Source: UBA1952 sp965246905 (GTDB taxonomy: Bacteria > Bacteroidota > Bacteroidia > Chitinophagales > Chitinophagaceae). From it: DNA of 64,000 nucleotides. How positions within the stretch are numbered: position 1 is the first letter of the stretch; each line of letters begins with the position of its first letter. The DNA lies in NCBI GenBank assembly GCA_965246905.1, contig CBDFFZ010000002.1, forward strand, positions 124,001 to 188,000, written 5' to 3'. The position numbers and the translations under genes were made by a program. Positions 51,111 through 60,100 of the stretch are shown in pieces. The notes beneath the pieces were generated by a model that saw only the letters and a program-made list of their open reading frames with translations, was not told the DNA's origin and made no database searches.

Positions 51111-54100
51111 TTATTTTACCAACCAAAGTCCGTCAGAACTAACATTGTAACCTTTTCCAAATAAATAGTTTAGTTCTTGCTGATAGAAACTACCTGGTTT
51201 GACTTGATTGAGCGGAGTTGCCAATCTTATATTATCGCCTCTCAAAATCATTCTGTCAAGGAATTTTGTATTTGCTGTCCATTGTTCTGCTGCCGACATC
51301 TTATTCCAAACATTCGTAGGTATTTGAAATCTTCTGGCTCCTAGTTTAGATGCCAGTTTTGTATATGCTGGATAATGACCTAAAACTGTTATTTCCCCTT
51401 TAGTGGCATTAACTATTTGTAATTGTGGCGCATTACCAAGCGTTCCAATAGCAAGGTTGCTTAATAAAACATTTGCTTTATCCGGAAGCGACATCGGCTC
51501 ATTGATATTCTTCCCGTCTGATTCTCTGTGCCAGCCATCATCCATCTGCTTGAGCTGACCATGCTCTTTCGCAAAGTCAAACTGCTGTTCATTGTTTTTA
51601 TACTCCTGAACAGCTTCGCCGTATGACTGATGTCTACTACCTTCAGTTTGAAAATGGCTGACAAACCCTTTCCCTTCAGATGTCAGTTCTTCCTGACCAT
51701 ACCTCACGCCCCACTCCCCTTTATCCTTCCCTGAATTTTGTCTGGCTATACCGTTGCCCCCCCATAGCGCGTTTCTGATCCAGGCACCAACACGGGAATA
51801 ATCACCATTAGGATCATTGCGCAGGATTGGATTTCCCTCCATCACAGAGTATAAACTCACAGAAGGATTGACTACAGGATCAACATTCCATCTTCTACCC
51901 AGCCGTGTATCATATTCCCAGAACATAGCCGTATTGTGATTACCCGTTCCAGCTATCTCATTATCCTTATGCTGCCCGTTGAACCCGAAGCGGTAATCCT
52001 TTCCGCCTACCTCGTCCTCATTGCACTCCATCACCACATAGTTGCCCTGCACCTTGTCTATCGTCTCCAGCTGCACAGCCGTGATCACCACCTTCGCATT
52101 CGCCGCCCCCGTATAGGCCACCGACAGAGCGCCCGTGCCCTGCACCTCCTTTTCCAGGATCACATCACCACCGTACGCCACACCCTGCTCCGCTAAGGTA
52201 ACCGGTTTTCCCGTCGCCACATCCATCTGCTGCAGCTCCACCAGCACCCCTTGATTATCCCTATCGTTTACGCTGATCACCTTCGTCCTCAGCCGTACCA
52301 GGGTACCCGACGGTACACTGCCGGCAAGCGCTATCACCCCTTCCGGGGGCTTCTGATCCGTGCGCGAGAGCACATACCCGCTCTCTGCAGGGCTCTGCCC
52401 CGCCACCGGCCCCTCATAGCTCACCGTCGCGCCCCCGATGTCTTCTACCCGCCCGGCTACTGCCGCAGTAGTCATATCCAGGGTTTCCTCTTCATGATAA
52501 GAAACCAGTAGCGCACGCTCCAGGCGCACTTGCGCACCAATCCCCCCCCGGATGCGCACCGACACCGTACCGGGGCGCTCTGCCGTGCCGCTGAGGCTCA
52601 GGTCCCCGTTCTCATCCGGCTCTGCCTGTGCCAATACCTGCTCCTCCCCGCCGCCGGCATCATAGGCTACCAGCTCCGCGCGTATGCTGTGCGTGCCGCC
52701 CACGTCCACCAGCCGCAGGCCCGCAGCAGCGTACCGCGCACCCCCGGCAGGGCCGCCGAAGGCAATGGCCGCACGCACACCGCCTGAGGGGCGGGGCGTG
52801 AGCAGCACACCGCCGCTGCGCGGGCTCACCCCGGCCTGCTGAGGCTGGTATTCCGCAAGGGTACCGGTTTTCGGGATGATGCGGATAGGCGAGGTAGTGG
52901 TTGGTGTGATCACCTCCACATGATCCAGCACCACCGGTACCGTTATATACCGCGTATGGGTCATCGGCACGCACTGTACCGTATTGTCTTCCACATAGCG
53001 CTCCGGCATGAGCATGCCGAAGGGATAATAATCATAGGCCGCATAGAGCGAGGCGCGCCTTACTGCCGTGGCCGGCAGGGCATCCGCCGGGTTTGCCTTT
53101 GCCTCCGTCACTTTATCGGTTACCACGGCCATTACATTGCCCAGGTGGTTGGTGAGCTCATAGCGCTTCTGGCCCAGCACCCGCTCCGAGTACACCGGCA
53201 TGGTGCTCGCATAGCCGTAGGGCACCTTGCCCCCGGCCTGGATCAGCGAGTTGTACACCCGGCTGTACCACGGCCTGCGGTAGCTGAACTCCGAGCCGGC
53301 AAGAACCAGGGCATTTTCCCCGGCCGTCTTCGTGTTATCCCACTGGTAGCTGTACTCACGCGGCCAGTAGGTTTTCATGCCTATGCGGGAGCTGCCGTAG
53401 ATATGGTGCTCAGACAGGAAGAAGCGGTTATAATCCAGTACATTCTCCAAGGCGAGCTGCGGGTATCCGCCGGAGGGCGCATCGGCCGTAAGCCTGCCCA
53501 GCAGGGAAAAGGCCGTGAGCGAAGGCGTGGCATCGATTGCCTCGGCCAGCGCCTCGCCTGCATGCGGCCTGCTTTTCAGCGCACCGAGGAACTCAGCGGG
53601 GTTTTCCTCGTATATAATCGTCAGCCGCTCTTTGGGCGGCACCAGCTCATCGAAGCCCAGCCGCCACGTGCCGTCTTCCTGGTACAACTGGTCGCAATAG
53701 GCAGCCAGGTCCGTGTCGTCTAATTCCGGCAAGATAGCAGATATAAGATAGTTATGCATGCTGCCATAAGCCCATCCTTCGGCACTTATGTCGCTGTAGT
53801 CTTGCTGCAGCAGGCGCATTGCGGCCCCCGAGCGCCGGCTGCTGTCCATAGTGCGGTCAAGAACCGCCATGATGCTGTCATTGCTCATGCCGCCGAAGAC
53901 ATCATCCATAACTTCCGCAAAAGCTTCCGGGTCATCGGTAGCCACGGGCGAGCCTGCTTCGAGCAGCATACGGTGCATATCCGCCGTATCCGCTGCCAGC
54001 AGGCCGATGTGCGAACGGCGCACGGCCTGGTTCGTATCGGCAAACAGGGGGGTGAAAAAGTCTGCGTGGAAGCTATGCCCAAGTGCCGTATAGATCTTCT

Positions 54101-57100
54101 CCTGGGCCGCCTTCAGTATATTGCCCGGCAGGCTTTCGCCGCCGGCCAGCAGGGCCGCTTTGACGGCGGGGCTATGGGTCAGGTAATAGCCCGGTAGCCT
54201 GGCACCCAGCTGGCTTTCTATAAATACAGGGTCGGTGCCGTCATCTACGATTGCATCCACGAGTGCCCCGCTGAAAGCCTTATCGCCGCTGAGGGCTACC
54301 GGCAGGTCCGTATCCATGGTGCCACTGCTTACAATGGCATTAGACAGGTGTGGGGTAAGGGGCTGCTGCTTGTATTGCTGCAACTGCCGGTACACAGCCA
54401 GTATATTGCCCGATGCATCGCGGATATAATACTCATTGCTGTGCTGGAAATCCGGATCGTTGATCATGGATTTGCTGAAGCGGTTGCCCATCGGGTCATA
54501 GAGAAAGGATAGGGTTTTGGCATTGCTGAACTTTATGGCAGAGGCCTTGCCATAAGGATTCCAGGTGATGTTATCCAGGTTATTGCTCAGATCGGTCTTC
54601 AGGTTGCCAGAGGCGTCATAATCAAGCCTTACCGGCGATGTGCCGGTATAGTATTTCAGATCGTTGGTAAAGCCGGAGCTGTGGTTGGCCGCGTCTGTAT
54701 AATCCGTAAGGCGGTTGTTGAGCTGGTTGGGTGCGTATTTATATTCCAGGTCGTCCATAAGGTAGGCCTGGCCATTGTTGTGGCCGGGCGCACTGGGCGC
54801 TGCCTTGAGGCCGTATCGCTTCAGGGCCGTCAGGTTGCCATCCATATCATACGAGTAGTCGGAGCGATAGATATCATCCGGCGTAGTGGCAGAGCCTGCC
54901 TGTCCGGCATTCTGCGTTGCCTGCCCGTTGAATATGGGGTCTGAGAAGGATTTAAGGATACCGGCAGCAGTAGTGGCCGTATAATCCGGCAGTTTGTAAG
55001 TGGCTGAGCGGATGCGGTTGAGCTGGTCGTATTTATAATTGGTATAAATTGAGGGGAAGTAGCCGGGGATGACCATGGCAGCGGCGATGTTTCCGTTGTA
55101 AAGGGATTGCGGTGCTGCTGCGCCCGGCTGATCGAGGTCGGGGATGGTAGCCATGCTGCTTCCTGCCGCATTGCTGTAGTCGCGGCCGTCAATAGGCTTG
55201 TAGTCATTTTTAAAGTAGTAAAGCGTACTCTTCACCAGATCTTTCTGATAAGCGCTGTTTGCGGTATTGTCGCCACCCGGATCCTTAACCGGATCGGGTG
55301 AATCGCCGTTGGTAGATTTAAGCCAGCCCTGCAGGGTGTAGGCAAAGTCTATGCCCTGCACCTGCAGCGCGCCCAGGGACGTGCGTGCCAGTGGGCCGTG
55401 GGGGTAATATTTATACTCAGCATCCTTATCCCACAGGATTCCGTCCTTGCTGGTCTCGGTAAGCGTGATCCTGTTATCGTCATCGTATGAATAGCGCTGG
55501 TAAAACTGATCGGCAAAGCTGCGGTTGTAGCTCACTAAGGTCACTTTGCCGCTATACAGGTCATAATCATAATCGATGCGTTTGTACTGCTGCTTTATAT
55601 CTGCAAGCATAGGCATATCGTAGGTCATCGTCTGCACATTGCCGCTCAAATCATAACTGTAATGCAGAGCAAGTGTGAAGGCCGTGTTTCCTACGGCATT
55701 GCCATACAACCTGCTATACCTGGCAACTGTAGCTACACGCCCTCTCAGATTTTCCTGCTTGGACATGCCGTTTTGCACAGCCAGGGCTATAGGGGCGGCA
55801 TCGTAGAATGTATGGATCACCTCGTCCCGCGAGTTGCTCATGATCGTACCTGCTATTGCAGCATAATCATAGATGAACTTATTTTCAAGCATATCGCTTG
55901 CATACTGCTTTATGGAAGCGTATCCTGTAATCTGCCCGGTTTCAACCGGCCGGCTTTGCTCATCAAAGAGCGAGTAGGAAAACTTGTTTTCCACCGCCTG
56001 TTTCGCCGTTTGGGAAAAGAGCTCCCGCCCGGCCTTATCATAATAATGCTGTGTACTGCCTCCATCCGGGGAGCTTTCCTTTGTTAGCTGGTTGAGTGAG
56101 TTGTAATAGTAGTCCGTTACTTTTTTATGGTTGGGGGTAATATCGGGCAGCTCACCATAGTGCTGGCCCGTATATCGGGTAAATGAGACCGGATTTTCAA
56201 TATAGTCATTCACCAGGCTGGTCTTGGCATCTGCAATCGGCTGTACCCCTTCCGGCGGCACAGTGTACATCAGGTTACCGGCACGGTCGTATCCGTAGAG
56301 CGTTACAATGTATTTGGATTGCGGGGTCTGCATCTCCAGCTTGTCGGTAATATTTGTCCGAATATGCTGGTTGAAGCGGGCGGTAAAATCGATCCGTGTG
56401 TCATCGAGATACTTTGCGAAACTGCCTTCTGCATTTTTGTAGGCATCTGCAAGCTGCAATTCGTAGCAGGTAATGCCGGTATCAACTACAGCATCATCGT
56501 TATCGCAGAGCATCACATGCTCGTAAAGCGATACGGGCTGGTTAGTGAGGTTAAAATCCGCCTTGCCATAGGCTTCCATTACCGGGCCGCCCGGCTTCTG
56601 CATGCGCACTTTGAATTTGCGCACTGTCTCTGCAGCAGGGGCTATCTCTATGCTGAGGAGCCCGAAATCGCGGAAATCAGTCCGCCGCAGCGAGGCAGGC
56701 ATATCTATCCAGAAGTTGCGGTGCAGCCGGGTGGCGGGGTTAATCATGTGATACCACAGCTTATTGCCGTAAAGGGTACTTACTGCAACCTGCTCGCTGC
56801 CGCTGGTTAAAGGGCCCGCAGATGAAGGGAAATGATAACCAGTAGAGTTTTTAACCTGGGCGATAATGTTGGAGACATCAGCCAGCCCTGCGCTGCCCGT
56901 ATTGGACTTTTGCACGTACAGGTCGCCCGACAGCCCGCCACGGTTGGCGTTGAAATATGATACATAGGGATAGTTCTGATAATTCACCGCATACCCGTTA
57001 CCGGACTGAATGTTGTTTTTGAGCTGGACAGGCAGGAGGTTGTTTCGGGAAGCCTCCAGTGTGCCTGGGGTGAAACTTTGGGTATATACGTAGTTAAGAT

Positions 57101-60100
57101 ACTCTTTTTTAGTAACGTCAAGGTTATCTGTATTGATGGTACTGGTATATTTATTAAATTTCACATAGCCGCGGGAAGGATCGGGCATTATGTATTTATT
57201 AAACTTATAGACCAGTGAGGAGAGGCTGCTATTGCTTAAGCTGGTATTTACCAGATCGAAATGGAATTGGCGGAAGGGGAATTGCTGTCCGTTGTCTTTC
57301 ACATAAATAAGCTGCTCTGTCATAGTAACGTTGTTGCTACCGGGGCAGGTGTTAATCCCACACAGGTCGGGATACCAGTTCATATTTGCCGGGGCTATAG
57401 CACCTGTATTGAGCGTGGATGTGTAGTAGGTTGCAGCTCCGTCAATATAATGCACAAAAAGGTCGCCCAGCACATTGGTATTGCTGCCGCCACCTTCCAG
57501 GTCATTAATTATCAGCGTGTTAGAAGGAAGGCTTAAAGCCTGGAGCCCGTTTTTGATACTTCTGAGCTGGTCTTTAGGGAAACCTGTGAAATCTGCGTAC
57601 AGGTGGCTGGCGGTTATATTAGTACTTATCGGGTAGTTACCGGGAACGAAGTAATAGAAATGCCGGTAGTTAGGGTTGATTCCTTTAAGATAATTGTCTA
57701 CGGCATCGGTTGCAGGCAGGGAAGGCGAATTGCCTACGCCAGTGCTGGCATGCAGGTAGGCATAGTATGCGTTGAGGCGGTACTGGTCTGAAAGGTTGCA
57801 GCCCTCTATAAAGTCGATATATTTTTGTGTAGCGTGTTGTTTGCGGAAACGAAAGTTGAGGAAGCTTCTTAGCGCATCTTCAAATAAAGGATGGCCGGGG
57901 CCCATGATCTTTATCGGGCTGGCAGGGCTGCTTATCTGGGTTTCAAAATCGGCGTAGGCTGTCTTCAGTTCCTGGCAGGACAGGCATGTGCTTAGCTCAT
58001 TGTTGTCTTCTGGAATGCCGGAAAGTATGCCAACCAAATCCTGAGATACGCTACCGCCGCTAACATTGGCTGTAACGTATGTACTTGTTGGAGTAGAATT
58101 ACCTCCACTACCATCACATAGAATATTGCCAAGATTTGTATTGAGTGTACCTGTTATTCCCCCGCTCTCGTTATAGGTATTGTAAGTTGCCTTGATAGGG
58201 TCATGGTTTACATGATAGAGGTAAATCTTTACCGATGAGCCATCATTTGCTGCTGAGCCTGTATATATATAACAACAGAGCGTATGGTCAGAATTATAAA
58301 CTATTTTATAGTTCAGGGAAAAGCTTGCAGGAGTATTTGATGTATAAAATGCTTTACCTAATTGTAGCGCAAAAGTATTGCTCAGCGGATTAACTGTAAA
58401 TGATCCATATTTTATAGTATTGTATCTAACAGCGTCTATCATATTTGTCCTGATGCCGGAAGATGTGAGAATTGCATTCAGATCTGTAAAGAACTGTTCG
58501 TCCCGGCATTTATTTGCCGGGCCGTAATGTGGTAAGTAATCAATAAGGTACGGATTGCATAGGTCATCTATCTGTATATTAAAGGTTGTGAGAATGTTTC
58601 CCAGAATGCCTGGCGTAAGATTGCCTTTCCAGAGATTACCCGGGCTCGAAGCCATGCTATTGAGTATGGCAGTACGTAGGGCTGTAAAGTTTACCGTCCC
58701 ATTACTGGTTGTAATACAGTTTTTAAGATTATTGACAATTGCGTCTGCATAGCTGCCATACGTCTGGCTTTCGTGGTTATTATATGCAATGTAGTTAAGC
58801 GGAATAGCCGTGGCATTATTAATGCCATAGTTTGCGCTTAGTGTGGTCGTCTGCTCCCCATTCATTGGGAATCCGTTAGTTGGGTCCGTATTGATCTGAT
58901 CGTCATTATCGCCGCTGTAAAAGTTTTTGATCAGTTTAGGGCCTGTCGGATCCAACTCCATTTTTAATATTCTGGCCTGGCACGTATATGCCAGACCTTG
59001 TCCGGCTTTCGTTGGGTAGTGTGCCATACGGGTTTGCCTATTGCCAATATACTGCTGTATCAGCTCAGTGATGAACCGGTCGCGGATGAAAGTCAGGCTG
59101 CCTGCGATCCTGTTATTCAGATCGGTAACGGACAGCAGATCTATCTGGTTAGAGCAATTATTTGAGCCATTGCCATCAGGGTCACAGACAATGCGCTTGA
59201 ATACTACCTGATCAATCCTCTTGCTTACCCATGAGTTGGAGGACGGATAAAAAACTTTTTGATTGATAAGATCATTAGCCGGCGTACTGGTATTACCACC
59301 GATTGCACTATTAAGGGTATTATCTGCCAGAGCTATGGCGTTTAAAGTATTTAAGCCTAGGCTTACGGCTTCATCGTAAGTTTTAATACCTCTAAGCCTG
59401 CTCTCAAGCCCCGACTGATCGCAGTACATGCGTTTAAAATCGCAATATTCCGGATGTAGCTCCAGCAATGCTCGTGCGATATCATTATTGAAATGCTCAA
59501 TAAAATCACGTACATCCATATCCGCAAGATCGTAGGTTGTCAACCCTCCCATATTTGGCACCTGCGTATTGCCATAGCGCCTTAGGAATACCTGATATCT
59601 GTATATTGGCCTGCCCTGATAAACAGGCGTATGCAAGGGTATAATGGGCTGACTATAAGCAGTGTAAGCATCCATCGGGGTTGATGCCTGATAAGGATAA
59701 GTGCTGCTGATTGTCTCATCCCAGCCGACCATTGCAAACAACCCTTTATTTTCACCGACAATGTAATAGCCATCTCGTATCTGCATTTCTTTGTATTTAC
59801 CATATCGGCTCATTGGGAAGAGCTCATTCATCAGCAGTTGTTCATATTCTACACACTTGCTTTGAGTTCCTTCATCTTCACAATTCAGATTGATATTATC
59901 TGTAGCGGCATTAATGAAGCTCTGCTTTGTTTTCAGGCAGGATGGATAAGGACTAACATAATTAAACGGGACAGGATTTGGGTCCACTGGATAAAGCAGC
60001 ATTTTTACTGCTGCATCAACATCGGCAGGGTTATAAGTTACCTTGTAGTCAATCGTCTCTTTACCAATAACGAGGTTGCCAGCTACCAGGGTTCCGGTTG

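Noticed and set aside
41611..51111. Prophage or contractile injection system
   Set aside because: No tail, baseplate, VgrG or PAAR genes are visible; the Rhs protein has a Sec signal peptide instead.
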